Assembly: GCA_029204225.1 (NCBI GenBank)
Contig: CM055112.1
Location: forward strand, 24,492,693 to 24,556,692
From: Diphasiastrum complanatum
Lineage: Eukaryota > Streptophyta > Lycopodiopsida > Lycopodiales > Lycopodiaceae
Direction: 5' to 3'
DNA length: 64,000 bases
Shown: in pieces, positions 11,924 through 22,440 of the stretch
Layout of the letters: the number at the start of each line of letters is the position of its first letter
How positions within the stretch are numbered: the stretch's first letter is position 1
Notes under the pieces: generated by a model
What the model was told of the DNA's origin: nothing
The model's input: the letters and a program-made list of their open reading frames with translations, nothing else
Database searches by the model: none
Position numbers and translations under genes: made by a program

Positions 11924-12009
11924 GGGGTTGGCTCAGTTAGTTAGCTTGGCATCCAAGGTTTCTTTGGTCCCAAGTTCGAGCCCCCAACCAAGATGCATTT
12001 ATTTATTTT
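11924..12009 (+). mobile_element. tRNA-derived SINE-like unit
   Basis: GGTTGG at 11,926 pairs with CCAACC at 11,984. Between them are an A-box-like GGCTCAGTTAG (11,930) and a B-box-like AAGTTCGAGCC (11,972), as in tRNA-derived plant SINE heads (the GGCTCAGTTGGTTAG ... GTTCGAGTCC pattern). The spacing is too short for a full tRNA and there is no cloverleaf. CATTTATTTATTT occurs just before (11,900) and again just after (11,995), consistent with a 13-bp target-site duplication, though such AT-rich words are weak evidence. Confidence 0.55.
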
Positions 12010-13800
12010 TATCCATTTTCAGCATGCACCACAAATCTATTCACGATCTTACACTCCAAGATTTCTTGACCAAGCTAAAGAACAAAGTCACTTTGAGAAG
12101 TTATGACATTCACCAAATTGCAAGAATTTCTTTTGAAGAAGCAAAGAGACAAGAACTTTGATAAGGAATTAAGACTTGCAACCAGAGGTGCACCTTAGCA
12201 AAGGTAAAAAGCTCTAACCAAATTTCCTTCAATTCAAGACCAAAGGCACCTCATATTTGTTAGGATTGACATCAGAACACTTCACTATGTTAGAGTTCCC
12301 CTAAATGACAATTGTTTGATTCTCTATCACAATTCTCTTGATAATTTGGATCAATGAATATGGCTTCTACCTCATTTGTAGATGTGATTGTTCAGGGTTG
12401 GAATTGGAAAAGACACATCAAAATTACAAACGTACAATGAGCCCCATAGTTTTGTTACTTTTTATAAGGGTAGCATGTGAATTTGGTCAGATTGCTTTTA
12501 ACCATTTTCTTGACTTGATGAAGAAGATGATGAGCAATAAGTTATTAGTAGTGCCATGGGGTGGATTGATGGAGATGAAAGCTTCGAAGTTGAAAAAGGA
12601 TAGGTGATTTGATTTAGAAGCATTGGTTCTAAGTCAAGGTCAAGGGTTGATGAAGACATGGATGAATGTTTAAACTTTAGAGAACAAGCTTATCAAGATG
12701 ACATTGTCGCTTTAAAGCAGTTACCTTGAAGTTCAAGCAAAGGTTGTGAAATGTGAGTAGGAGACACTAGAATGGTAATACTGAGAATGTAGAAGGTTTA
12801 GAAGGTGTGCAGAACATGAACGAGGATGGGGAGTGGACAGCGTTGTTGGATACATATACAGAAAATAGATATGGGCAATGTATAGGCAATTATGTTGATA
12901 TAGATAAAGTAGATGTGACATTGGATAGAATGGTTGTTTTATACAAATAAATTGATTTTAGTCTTCTGATTTGGACCCTTTTAGCTACATAAATATGATA
13001 AGTTTTTTTTTGGTCACTTCAAATTTCTTCTCAAGAAGTTTGTTCTCCCTAATGAGCTCAAAAGTGGGACTCATTTCATTTTATGTCTAGTGTGTATATT
13101 TTTAACGCGAAACAATGGATGTTGTGGTAACATATTTTGTGGCAGTGACTGCTCTTTGGTTCATAGTTGAGCAAACATGGTGTCGAAGTGACAGGTCTCG
13201 TGATTGGGAAGCTGCTTATAGTTAGATGGGTCTTGATGACAAAACATGAGTGCGCTTCAAGTTGATGTTGGTAGCTTGTGGGTAATGTAGCAAGGTTGCA
13301 CAAGTAAAGGTATTGGGATTGCCTTCAGAAGTCGATAGTTTTATTAGAGAATTTATGAATAGAGGTTCAGGTACAATAGACAACTATTCAAATTTTTAGT
13401 TTACTCAACAATATTTGTTGTGTACTTTGTTCATTGCTTCATCGTTGAATGATATTGAGTATTTGAATAGTTGCTAGATCCTTCATTGTCTAATAATTAA
13501 AATCAAAATCGGCCATGAAAGATTGAATCTTGTAATTGTACTAGTATTGACTAATTGAAGTCTTTACATTGTCTACATGGCAAAACCCAAAACATATGGT
13601 GTTAACTATTGTTTGTCATAACCGATAGGATATCAAACAATGGGTTTAAGTAAGAATTTTTTGTTGCGGACCTAGGTTGCTGTCAAGCTGGTTCTTAAGC
13701 AGAAAACATTAGCTTGAACTCTCTTTCTAGGTGCCCTAAGTGCAAAACCCCTAAAATTCAAAGTTTTAGCCACCCAAAAGCCAGTTTCAAGCGTAATTCT
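12010..13800. other. No identifiable gene; decayed or intergenic
   Basis: The plus strand has an 89-codon frame (12,338-12,607) and an ATG-less acidic frame of about 57 codons at 12,776-12,949, neither with a known domain. Composition is AT-rich. I see no splice-linked exon series. Confidence 0.4.
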
Positions 13801-13804
13801 CAGT

Positions 13805-13852
13805 GATCATTCACAAAACCCTAATACTGAGATCATTCACAAAACCCTAATA
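13805..13852. repeat. 26-bp tandem duplication carrying two teloboxes
   Basis: The word GATCATTCACAAAACCCTAA occurs at 13,805 and again at 13,831 (period 26). Each copy contains AAACCCTAA (13,816-13,824 and 13,842-13,850), the plant telobox, known in promoters of translation and cell-cycle genes and as a Polycomb recruitment motif. No gene start is obvious next to it, so regulatory function is only a possibility. Confidence 0.6.
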
Positions 13853-14445
13853 TGGGGTTCCTCACACGACATTATATCAAGGAAATTTGTTCTTGCTTGG
13901 CTTCTAGCTTGCATCGAGCTTTCAAAACCTTGAAATTTAGGATAATGCACAGAGGGGCTCCCAAATAGAAATTCAAGAAATCTTTTTCTTTTGGGACGTT
14001 GTTGACCCACCCAAAACTTGTGGTCCTTTACATTACAATCATGCTTCAACCTTCGAAGGACCAAACAATAGCTTGCTATCCATTACAAGCAATGTAGGTT
14101 TGGATTCTCCTGATATGGTTGGTTTCAGGATCTCGGCTAGTGTCTAGCCCAACTATGTCTTTAAGTTCACATTGTTAAATGTTTCTGATCTTCTCCCAAA
14201 ATCTTTGTAGCATGTTTCACATAGTATATGGAACCTCAACACATCAAAGAAAATATCACAAGCTGTTATTACTTTCAAATTGTGGGCAATACTATTCAGG
14301 AAATTAGCTGTCACACGCTTTACATTTTGCACAACATATTCTCAAGACTGCTCTGACAGCTTGCTCTCCTTATATCACTACTACTATGGTTATTGAAAAT
14401 TTGCTTAGCTATCCCCAACAGTAGACCATTATAGTAGAATGTTAC
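13853..14445. other. Unassigned; one 75-codon minus-strand frame
   Basis: The minus-strand frame 14,064-13,837 has a basic core (RPKRKRFLEFLFGSPS) but no recognised domain, and its ATG is not supported by a conserved context. It could be decayed, or the far 3' part of the PMI1-like gene region. Confidence 0.3.
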
Positions 14446-14544
14446 CTGTGGCATTGGAGACCCAGTCTTGATTTTCGGTCTGCACATGGAATACCGGCCT
14501 GCAGGTTGAATAGGGACATCTAGGAGCTCCAAAACTATCTTGGC
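14446..14544 (-). other. Candidate internal exon of 33 codons
   Basis: Minus-strand block flanked by a good acceptor (ATTTATAG before 14,544) and donor (CAG, then GTAACA, after 14,446), exactly 99 bp and open in one frame: AKIVLELLDVPIQPAG ... GSPMPQ. It lies 290 bp downstream of the PMI1-like exon on the same strand. It does not match what I know of the PMI1 C-terminal half, so it may belong to another product or be chance. Confidence 0.3.
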
Positions 14545-14835
14545 CTATAAATGTGGATGTGTATTCTAAATATTGATCATAATGAGCATACTGCTAAGTA
14601 TTACAGTTGCAAGAAAAAAATTAGCTTAGCTTTAATATCTTGCATACTTTCAAAGTATCAAAACCTCTAATAAAATTGAACTAAATGCTCCATGAAAAGG
14701 TGAAGTACATGACTGCTGCAATGCCCAAAATTTTTGCATATTGAACCTCGCCATTTGTCTCTTGTTCAGGTAGTAGTATGTTGTCCATTGCAATAGCCAT
14801 CGGAGGCTTTTCCTGATCATTATCCAGTTGAACGT
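14545..14835 (-). other. 3' flank of PMI1-like exon with an open 52-codon continuation
   Basis: Right after the annotated stop, a shifted frame stays open for about 52 codons (VDVQLDNDQEKPPMAIAMDN ... MYFTFSWSI, then stop). A donor-like GTAGAC begins exactly at this point, so it may be intron, or coding sequence cut off by a frameshift. The two cannot be separated by reading alone. Confidence 0.3.
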
Positions 14836-16779
14836 CTACAAGCAAAGATCAAGGCCTAACCCTCCCTCCAGCAGAGCTTCCTCTTCAAATTGCTTCAATA
14901 ACAAAGCTCTTGGAGAGTTGGGTTCACTGTTAGATGACTGCTGACCCTCTTGTTGGCCTTCCTCAAGCATGTGCAAAAACTCCCCAGTCACCAAGTCAAC
15001 CTCATCATCTAACTTTGACACCGCACCTTCACCTTCTGTTTTCAATTGAGCTGCAGTAAAAGCCTTCCAATCCCTTTCATGAATTGCATCTCTGCTATTC
15101 TCCTCACCCAATTCTAGAAAAGTGTCAATACTTCTTTCCAGCGAATCATGATTGCAAGAAATTTCCGCATCTCTTTTTTGCGGCAAATTTTCATTTAGAA
15201 TGCTTTGAGTTTCTGGATTCGAATTGTTCAACCCTCTCTCTGTTGCTTGTTCTCCCCTCACCATATATTTAGTCCTATTATCACTCTCATCTGTCCTTGG
15301 GAAGTATACTGGATATGGTTTTTCATCAACCTTCTGCTCCTCTGTGTCAAATTCTTCCTCTTCAACCTCGAGGGTAGGGGGAAGACGCATGGGTGCATTG
15401 ACACACAAAGTGCTGATCTCCACTCCACGATCCACGACCTCAAAATCAACATCATCTTCAGGAGCTGGGTCTACTTTCTTCTTCTGCTGCTGACTTGATT
15501 TGCCGGCCTGCACTGCAGAATTGCCCAAATGCAAAGCATCTATTCCTGGAATTCTCTTTATCTTGGAATCAAGCCTAGAAATGTCAGCAAATGTAATATC
15601 ATTCTGAGAGACAGATCTTGCCTTTTGGATGATTTTCAAAAAGTGGGACCTTCCCTCACCTTCAACAATACTTAAATGTTCCATGGGAAGGTGTCTCAGA
15701 TCTACTCCAGACTCAGAAAAGGAGGGATATGAGAGGGCTTTGTTGGCTGGGTGACCAATTCGCCTGTTCCGAGGAGAATTGGGCGGGATGTTGAGATCTT
15801 GCACTTCTCTCCCCATAGAAAACGTATCAAATTCACCCTCATCACCACCGCCAGTGTGTGCAAATTCCTTGTCCAGAATTTCATAACCAAAGCTCACCGT
15901 CAGCGTGCCTCCCCTTGCCTTCCCAGAAAGATGGAAGCCGGCGGTCCAATTCAATTCCTTCTCAACATTGCTCTTCTCATGGAAGCTCTCTGGCAGCAAT
16001 CGGGTGAGGTCTAATTGATGGTTCCCAAGCTCCAATTCATCCACATCATGAGCAATAACAGATAAATTAAAGCATTTGGGCATGTATTTGATTCCTTTGG
16101 AAGCTTTCTTCGATGCAAAGATGGTGCAGCTGATGCGCAAAGTCTCATCAAATTCTGCACAGCCCTGAGAAACTCTGCAGGGCATAGTTTGAGCGTCGCG
16201 ATCCTTGTGGCGAAAGTCGACTGTGAGCCTCAGTCCATTCATGGATGCGGGCAAATTGTTGATAGCATGCACTTGGGTTAGAAAAACACAGTGGAATTTC
16301 TGCTGCCAGATGTGCACCAGCGCTCGTAGTGGCTTCCAGTTCCACAAGCTCTTCTTTTGTCTGAAGGTAGCATTTTCCTGCAACCATTCCGAGAAATTGC
16401 TCACCTCATCCAAATCTTTCTCGTTGTCTCCATGCAATTCTTTCTCGCTACCCTCATGCAAATCCTTCTCAAATCCCTCTTTCTGCTCCCGCTTCTTAGC
16501 TCCATGCAAATTTGGAGTGGAGATGGAATGACGGAATTGCTTTACTGATCTGAAAACAGAGGAAATTGTGGGCTGTCTGTGTTGGTATTCACTGGCTCGC
16601 CTGCCTCTGCCAGCTGTTCTCTCACTAACTTTGCGGAAAGGGGAAGATGAATCAATCTGAGGAGGTTCAACAGGACGTTTTACTCTATAAAGAGCATGGC
16701 TGAGAGCTTCAAGCTCTTTCAACAATTGTCTTCCATCGTCTACCTGCTCCGTGATTCCAGCAGAGATTGAGCTAACCAT
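14836..16779 (-). CDS. PMI1/PMIR-type C2 protein, N-terminal and central part
   Basis: A 647-codon uninterrupted frame. Residues about 145-305 form the NT-C2 (EEIG1/EHBP1) domain typical of the PMI1 family: LWNWKPLRAL, NNLPASMNGLRL, QTMPCRVSQGCAEFDETL, then HLSGKARGGTLTVSFGYE. Family marks follow: DLRHLPMEHLSIVEGEG, DVDFEVVDRGVE and NSPRALLLKQFEEEAL. PMI1 proteins act in light-driven chloroplast and nuclear positioning through chloroplast-associated actin. Residues 104-127 hold three near-repeats of E-K-[DE]-L, a low-complexity charged patch. The ATG at 16,779 starts just before the conserved N-terminal block LLKELEALSHALY. The frame stops shortly after FEEEALLEGG, whereas known PMI1 proteins (about 840 residues in Arabidopsis) continue with a conserved C-terminal region not seen here. 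The 3' end is therefore either spliced to an exon I cannot find or truncated. Antisense frames here are shadows. Confidence 0.88.
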   Translation of the reverse strand: MVSSISAGITEQVDDGRQLLKELEALSHALYRVKRPVEPPQIDSSSPFRKVSERTAGRGRRASEYQHRQPTISSVFRSVKQFRHSISTPNLHGAKKREQKEGFEKDLHEGSEKELHGDNEKDLDEVSNFSEWLQENATFRQKKSLWNWKPLRALVHIWQQKFHCVFLTQVHAINNLPASMNGLRLTVDFRHKDRDAQTMPCRVSQGCAEFDETLRISCTIFASKKASKGIKYMPKCFNLSVIAHDVDELELGNHQLDLTRLLPESFHEKSNVEKELNWTAGFHLSGKARGGTLTVSFGYEILDKEFAHTGGGDEGEFDTFSMGREVQDLNIPPNSPRNRRIGHPANKALSYPSFSESGVDLRHLPMEHLSIVEGEGRSHFLKIIQKARSVSQNDITFADISRLDSKIKRIPGIDALHLGNSAVQAGKSSQQQKKKVDPAPEDDVDFEVVDRGVEISTLCVNAPMRLPPTLEVEEEEFDTEEQKVDEKPYPVYFPRTDESDNRTKYMVRGEQATERGLNNSNPETQSILNENLPQKRDAEISCNHDSLERSIDTFLELGEENSRDAIHERDWKAFTAAQLKTEGEGAVSKLDDEVDLVTGEFLHMLEEGQQEGQQSSNSEPNSPRALLLKQFEEEALLEGGLGLDLCL

Positions 16780-17483
16780 ATCCCCTTGTCAATTCGCCTT
16801 CCCTACTGCTCTGCATTCAATTCCCTCAACCTGGAGCTCAGTTGCAGACAAATCCACTAAACCGCATTCAATGAAAACTTGTTGCAAATCTGCGGAACTT
16901 CCTGGCGATTGCACTGCCTGCACACATTCATGCTAATGATGCTCCAATCCGAAGACCAGTACAAACGATATTGTGCAAAGACAAACCCAGAAGTTTCATT
17001 CACTTAGGATTTACAGTAATCTGCAACACATCGCTATGGATAGATGTGGCTGCTGTCTGGAGAATTTAATTTGATGGATCAAACTCAGAAAGCAGAGAAA
17101 AAACAGGCAAACCAACTCCAAATGGCCATTTCAAATATTTGGAAAGTGGGCATTCGGCATTGAACACAAGCTGGTAACAAGAAGCTCAACACCTTCGATG
17201 TTTTTTTTGATAGCGACCAAGAGAGAGAGAGAGAGATTTCGCAGAGCTCTCATGGCTGAAACCCATAAGTTGAATTTTCACGCGTGCTTCTCTATAGCTC
17301 TAGAAAGATGAATACTTGACAATGAATTCAGAAAACAGCACCACAACAAACTCAACTCATCTGAACGCTTTGCAAACCGTACTCAATGGCTGCAAATGTA
17401 GACATCTGCAACCTGATTGATTGTCAGAGCTGATCATATAAATGTAAAGCTTGACAAATGCAAAGCTGGGTTGGTGAACTATA

Positions 17484-17520
<37 letters not shown>
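16780..17520 (-). promoter_or_regulatory. PMI1-like 5' region with two CT tracts
   Basis: Upstream of the start codon lie two purine/pyrimidine tracts, (GA)n at 17,221-17,236 and 17,489-17,518. These read (CT)n on the gene's sense strand, as is common in plant core promoters and 5' leaders. I could not place a convincing TATA box or transcription start. Confidence 0.4.
17489..17518. repeat. (GA)n microsatellite, about 30 bp
   Basis: Short GA tract, CT on the PMI1 sense strand, about 0.7 kb upstream of that gene's ATG. Confidence 0.9.
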
Positions 17521-18720
17521 TGCAGATAAAAGCAACTGTGGAGGAAGAAAAAGGAGATAAATTGTGGAAGAAGAAAAGGGAGATAATGGAAAATTATGTT
17601 AATAATAAGCTTAGTGTTAGGGGTTTTGAGGTCATTTTAGCCTCTCAATGTTGTTCGAAAAATACTTTTCCAAGCTTAAGAAATCACAACATTGCCTAGA
17701 CCTTTTTGCTTTATGGCTATCCTTTTCCCTAGCCAAAAAGGTTGACAAGGGCATTTTCCTTTATCCATCTTACTTTATGGCTGAAATTTTTCTACCACCC
17801 ACAAATTTCATTTTTCTTTATGTGGTGTAGTATTATCGTCAAACTGTATACCAACTATTTATGGGCCATAAAATGCTTTAAAACATGTTGAAGGATAAGA
17901 TTCATGATTATACAAGGAATCACTTTCAAAAGTTGTAATCATTATACCTTTTTTTTTTTTAAGATCTCTTCTACAATTTGTTGTTAAATAATCAATCCAA
18001 CAAACCTAGAAGTAGCTTTTAATATCAAGAGGAATGCCAATCAATCTTTGCATGATTGAATGCAATTCAAGAATGAATATATAAATGTTGTGCTATTTTT
18101 TTACTACAAAATAAACAATCTTATAGTGACATTTACTATGGGACCACAAAATAATATATCAATATATAAAACTCACTAGTTTTGCTCTTAGGCAAAAGCT
18201 TGTGAGCCACACAATCTAATTATAAGGTGAACTTTTTGCCTAGGATAATGTGCTCCATGCATGATTGATCATATTGGACATGATCACCGTGTATATGACC
18301 ATATATCCATGCCTCTGTGGACTCCACATAAAATACCTCGAGCGCATTGCATACCCCATTGCATCTAAATACATGTTGTGAACTCATGCCCACAATACAC
18401 AATTTTGAGATGGAGGTCTCATTTTAGTGGTGTTGTAGCATTCTTTATGGGGTTTTTGTTGCCAAACTTGAAAGGAAATTTGGCTCATTTCCCAAGTCAT
18501 TATCTCAAATTTTACCTTTCATCACAAATGAGCAAGACTTTCCAATCTATGATCTCTCTCCACACAAGGTGGCACTAGATAAACCAAAAATTCATTAAAA
18601 AATCTAAAGGAGAACCATTTATGGGTTGTCTTTACACTTGTTGGTTAAGGTACACCATTGCAAGCTTTTGGTCCCAAAAGACGCCATGCACCTAACAATT
18701 ATTGTAGGAGAAAGCCATGA
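17521..18720. other. AT-rich intergenic DNA, nothing recognised
   Basis: Only short frames of 70 codons or fewer, poly-T runs and AT-rich words. No domain, no repeat pair and no splice-consistent exon seen. Confidence 0.45.
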
Positions 18721-18721
18721 T

Positions 18722-19915
18722 CTTAGTTGAGATTCGGATACATTCCTGATGTAGTAGGTATATCAGTAGATGGCATAGATTCAGTAGGTGCTGGATCAAC
18801 TGGAACTTCTTTCTGCTTCTGAGCTCTGGTAACAACCATCAATGGTACACTTGGTTCAGTAGGCTGGGCTACTAGTCTTTGCTTGGTTGTAATCATATTC
18901 AATGGAGTAGTTACCAGCGGTGGTTTTGGCCTTGTTGGACAATCTTTGTAACAATGTCCATAACCGCATTCTCGACAAAATGGGAGAAACTTTTCTTTGT
19001 TAGAACATTCTACAACTCTGTGATTTTCTCCACATGCAAAGCATCCAAGTGGTGCTCTAGTCCATTGTTGAGCCTATTGTTGTTGCGCAGCAGCATAGAT
19101 AGCATACTGCTCTAAAGGACCAATATCTTGATCAATATTGTAATTCCACTGCTCATTACCAACTGAAGAGTCTAGTTCCATGAATTGCATCTTTTCCAGC
19201 TGCATCTGCTACGTTTGGCCAAGTTTCTCGAATTCGTTAATCATCAACTCTGCTGTTGCATTGATATTTGTGGATGCAATAATGGTGGATGTTGTAGTGG
19301 TTTGCCCCGCTGTATATGGAAGCATTCCAATATTTGGTTCGTCATCAGAATCTTCATTCTCCTCTCGCATTGCATCATCCATAGCATGTTGTAAGGACAC
19401 ATAATCAGTTCGGCATTTAAGCTCGTGTCTAATCCTTTTAGGTAGACCTGCTAAAAACCACATGATCATGGCATCATTATTGATTAATTCAGGATCACAC
19501 TAAGATCTGAGGTGTTTAACCCGTCCAATATAATCTCGCACCATTTTTTTTTTCCCATTTTAATTTTACTTAAAAGTAGGAAAAAAACTTCCATAATTTT
19601 TTTGGGTTTAAATCTTGTGATTAGGCCAGCTTCAACCACTTCCCAAACCATGTGTTTTGTCTCATCTTGGTTATAAAACCAATCTTGTGCGGCTCTAGTT
19701 AAGGCCATAGAAAATAGTTTAAGTTTATCTTGTGGAAAAACTTCGCCATAAATCTCACATGATTTTGAAAAGATTTTGAGAAATCTGACTGGATCAGATT
19801 ATCCATTATAATTTGGTATTTCAAGACAATGTGATCTTCTAACAATAACTTGTGGAGCAACAAACGGAGGTCCATCGGCGGGCTCAGGTTCATCCTCTCT
19901 ATCTATATCAGACAT
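18722..19915 (-). pseudogene. Ty3/Gypsy-type gag remnant with two zinc knuckles
   Basis: From ATG 19,915 (MSDIDREDEPEPADGPP) the minus strand reads, through a few frame breaks, a retrotransposon gag: DPVRFLKIFSKSCEIYGEVF, MALTRAAQDWFYNQDE, ITRFKPKKIMEVF, WFLAGLPKRIRHELK. Then come two CCHC-like knuckles with short spacing, CFACGENHRVVEC and CRECGYGHCYKDC (C-x2-C-x3-H-x4-C), and a proline-rich tail. No protease or polymerase follows. Stops at about 19,480 and 19,800 and a frameshift near 19,700 make it a pseudogene. Confidence 0.7.
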
Positions 19916-19982
19916 CTTTCCGAATCACTAACGACAATGAGATTGGATCTAAAAAACTTGCAATACTGTTGATTGCAAGACA

Positions 19983-20090
19983 TGGCAGCGGATATTTTTA
20001 CTAAGACACTAAGCTTGGATGTACACAATAAGTTTTGTGTAGAACTAAGTTTGAAGGTCAAGGCATTCATGGATACAGATTAAGGGGGAG
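19983..20090 (+). pseudogene. Copia RNase H tail and polypurine tract
   Basis: The frame reads MAADIFTKTLSLDVHNKFC, the conserved end of Copia RNase H (A-D-x-F-T-K), then a stop, then the polypurine tract AAGGGGGAG at 20,082-20,090 directly before the LTR. Everything upstream of this tail is missing, cut off next to the Gypsy-type gag. Confidence 0.75.
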
Positions 20091-20330
20091 TGTTGGATTA
20101 TTCTCTAATAATCTTATAGTTAATCTACATCCATTCATTTATCCAGTTCCGTAGTTTTATTCTTGTTTCTACACAGTTTGCATGGGAATCACTTAGCTCG
20201 TCTATTATGAATATAACGACTTACCCAAGTTGGTTAGCAAGTGAATTTCCAGGAAGTCCTCACTGGATGGATGACAACGCATTGTGGTTAAGCTCCAATT
20301 GCGAACTACGACCTAGTGTCAATGTACTCA
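20091..20330 (+). repeat. Copia 3' LTR fragment (plus), family X
   Basis: Starts TGTTGGATTATTCTC right after a polypurine tract. It aligns with the minus-strand LTR beginning at 22,440 through shared blocks such as TAATCTTATAGTTAAT, ACTTACCCAAGTTGGTTAG and GATGGATGACAACGCATTG. The similarity fades near 20,325, so the LTR is truncated here. Confidence 0.75.
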
Positions 20331-21612
20331 TTCCACCCACTGTCAGCATTTCTTGGCAAAGTCAAGGCAAAGCTCCATGCCAGAATTTCCATAGTCAACC
20401 AATTGCTCAGGAATAAGGAATGCCTCGATGTATAGGGCCAAACTTGGATGTCGTCCATCTTTTTCAAATTGATTACGATTTAAATTGCCTTTTAAATGCT
20501 AACTCTGAATGGTAATATCAACAGGAAGCGTAACAACTATTTGTAAGGTATTCCAAATTGCTATTTAGGTTGTTTCATTTGCGATGTGTACCAATTTGTA
20601 TTATGGTTATTGATCTGATATGCAATCTAGAACCAATTTGTTGAAACACACAGGGAGGTCTATACCCAAAATGGTTGAAAAGATACCGTTAAGCACACGC
20701 TATTAGGGACATCCATTGAGACACATGGGCTTCAAATAGCTCAATTAGGTGCTTCAAATGGGAGGGGTGTACTGGACAAAGGACCACAACTTATTATCCA
20801 TTGGGAGGCTGAGAGGGATGATGTGTATGCTACTCAGATCTATGCGAAAACTCTAAGGAGGATTGACTGTCGATGTCACATATTTCTTGGGAAAACATTT
20901 TAAATTGAGAAGCATTTTCAAGTCAATATGACAACTGACCTTGACTTATCGTTTGCCCAACTCACTGATATTAGATGTAGTATGTTGGACTGACTCTAAC
21001 TTTGGTGAAGGTTCTTTTTAGGAACTGATATTTTTGTAGAAAGGTGTTAATTCGAAAGGTTACCAACAACTAGATGAAAAGTCACTTTAGGCTTCTATTT
21101 TTAGTATTATCCTTCGTCGACCTGGCAATAGATAGATCTAGGTCATATCTAGGTACAGTAGAATAGGCGAAGGTTCTTTTTCTATTTTTTAGGATTTTTG
21201 GTGGTTTTGTGATGGTTTTTGTTCTGTTTCTATAAATCGGCTGGGAATTAACCTTCGCCCTTCACACTGAAGATTCTCTGTATGCTTCATAGGAGGAGAT
21301 TCGACTATCATTGTTCCAGAGAGTTTTCTTTTGATTAGGAGCGATTCGACTCATTTGTTGCTTAAGTTTTGTCCTTTCCTCCTCGACTTCTTTGCTCTTT
21401 CTCTTTATTTCTTCTAGCTGCTTCACCTGCTTCTTAGATCTTCTTTTGGCTGATCAACCATTGTAGGTGGTAGTTGGTCTCCACATGACATTTGAAATGA
21501 TCTTTTAGTTGCTTTGGTAAAACTATCAAGCTTTGAAAAACTAGATATTTCTCAGATGAACAGTGGTATGATGACAAACAGATAGATGGAAGGTAGGGTG
21601 GAGGTGGTGATA
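20331..21612. other. No recognised gene between two inverted LTRs
   Basis: AT-rich sequence bracketed by family X LTRs in opposite orientations. Short frames only. No protease, RT or integrase motif on either strand. Confidence 0.4.
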
Positions 21613-21882
21613 TCAGTAGATGGTGTTGGCCATAGAATAGGCATGGGAGTGGACGAAAAAGAAGACTGATTTCCCAATGTTTGTACTTCCATCTTCTAAA
21701 GGATCTTCGTCGTAACTGGGGTATTTCTTCTGATTGAGTCGCTTTGGAGTGCCCATCTGCCTTCTTAGCCTTGTCGTTATCGTCTTTGTTTTGTGACCTT
21801 GGCTATCGATCTTGTCGATGTTGTTGCTGGCAATGTAACTGCTCCTAGTGGATCCAAGCAGATCCACTCTCTCTCCCCCCAA
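21613..21882 (-). CDS. Unrecognised 89-codon frame after family X LTR
   Basis: Opens 11 bp past the inner end of the minus-strand LTR (MGGERVDLLGSTRSSYIASN ...). It is basic and hydrophilic with no known domain. It may be the remains of a leader or a gag start. Low confidence that it is ever translated. Confidence 0.2.
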   Translation of the reverse strand: MGGERVDLLGSTRSSYIASNNIDKIDSQGHKTKTITTRLRRQMGTPKRLNQKKYPSYDEDPLEDGSTNIGKSVFFFVHSHAYSMANTIY

Positions 21883-21892
21883 TAAAATCTGT

Positions 21893-22440
21893 TGGTGGGG
21901 ATGTTGTTATTTGTAACTTACATGCTCAAGGTTGGATCAGTGTTTGGAACATGTAGTTGAAACACGTTGAACATGCGACTGGACTAAAGATTGAACAAAT
22001 TTTAACTAAATTTGTTTCGATCTTGTTGCTATGAAATAGATTCAGACATAATACTAAACACAATAAGAAAGTATTGTCACTTGATGTGAATATCTTCAAA
22101 TGATCAGCTATTTATACTAATGAGGAATGCCACTTAGGCTTATCCCATTAGGGCAACTAATTAGGTCGTAGGTCGCAATCTAAGCTTAGCCACAATGCGT
22201 TGTCATCCATCTAGTTAGGACTTCTTGAAAATTTACTTGCTAACCAACTTGGGTAAGTGGTTAGCTTCATAACAGACAGAAACAACCTTCGACACTTTTG
22301 ATAGTTCGTTGTTGTCGAAGTCACCTATTGAGAAATTCCCATGTATTTTTGTGGACTGTGTAAAAACACGAATAAAACTGCATGGGTGGATAAATGAATA
22401 TTGTAAATTAACTATAAGATTATAAGAGAATAATTCAACA
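21893..22440 (-). repeat. Family X LTR (minus), probable 5' LTR
   Basis: On the minus strand it starts TGTTGAATTATTCTC at 22,440, contains a TATA-like AGTATAAATAGCTG (about 22,108-22,121), and ends near ...CCCCACCAACA. Its first half matches the plus-strand LTR at 20,091. No polypurine tract precedes it, so it is a 5' LTR or solo LTR. Confidence 0.65.

Noticed and set aside
11924..11990. Functional tRNA gene
   Set aside because: A-box and B-box motifs are present but the unit is too short, shows no anticodon arm of standard geometry and lacks a full cloverleaf. A SINE-like origin fits better.
15205..16548. Several plus-strand frames of 60-108 codons across the PMI1-like gene
   Set aside because: They are antisense shadows of a strongly coding minus-strand frame with clear family blocks.
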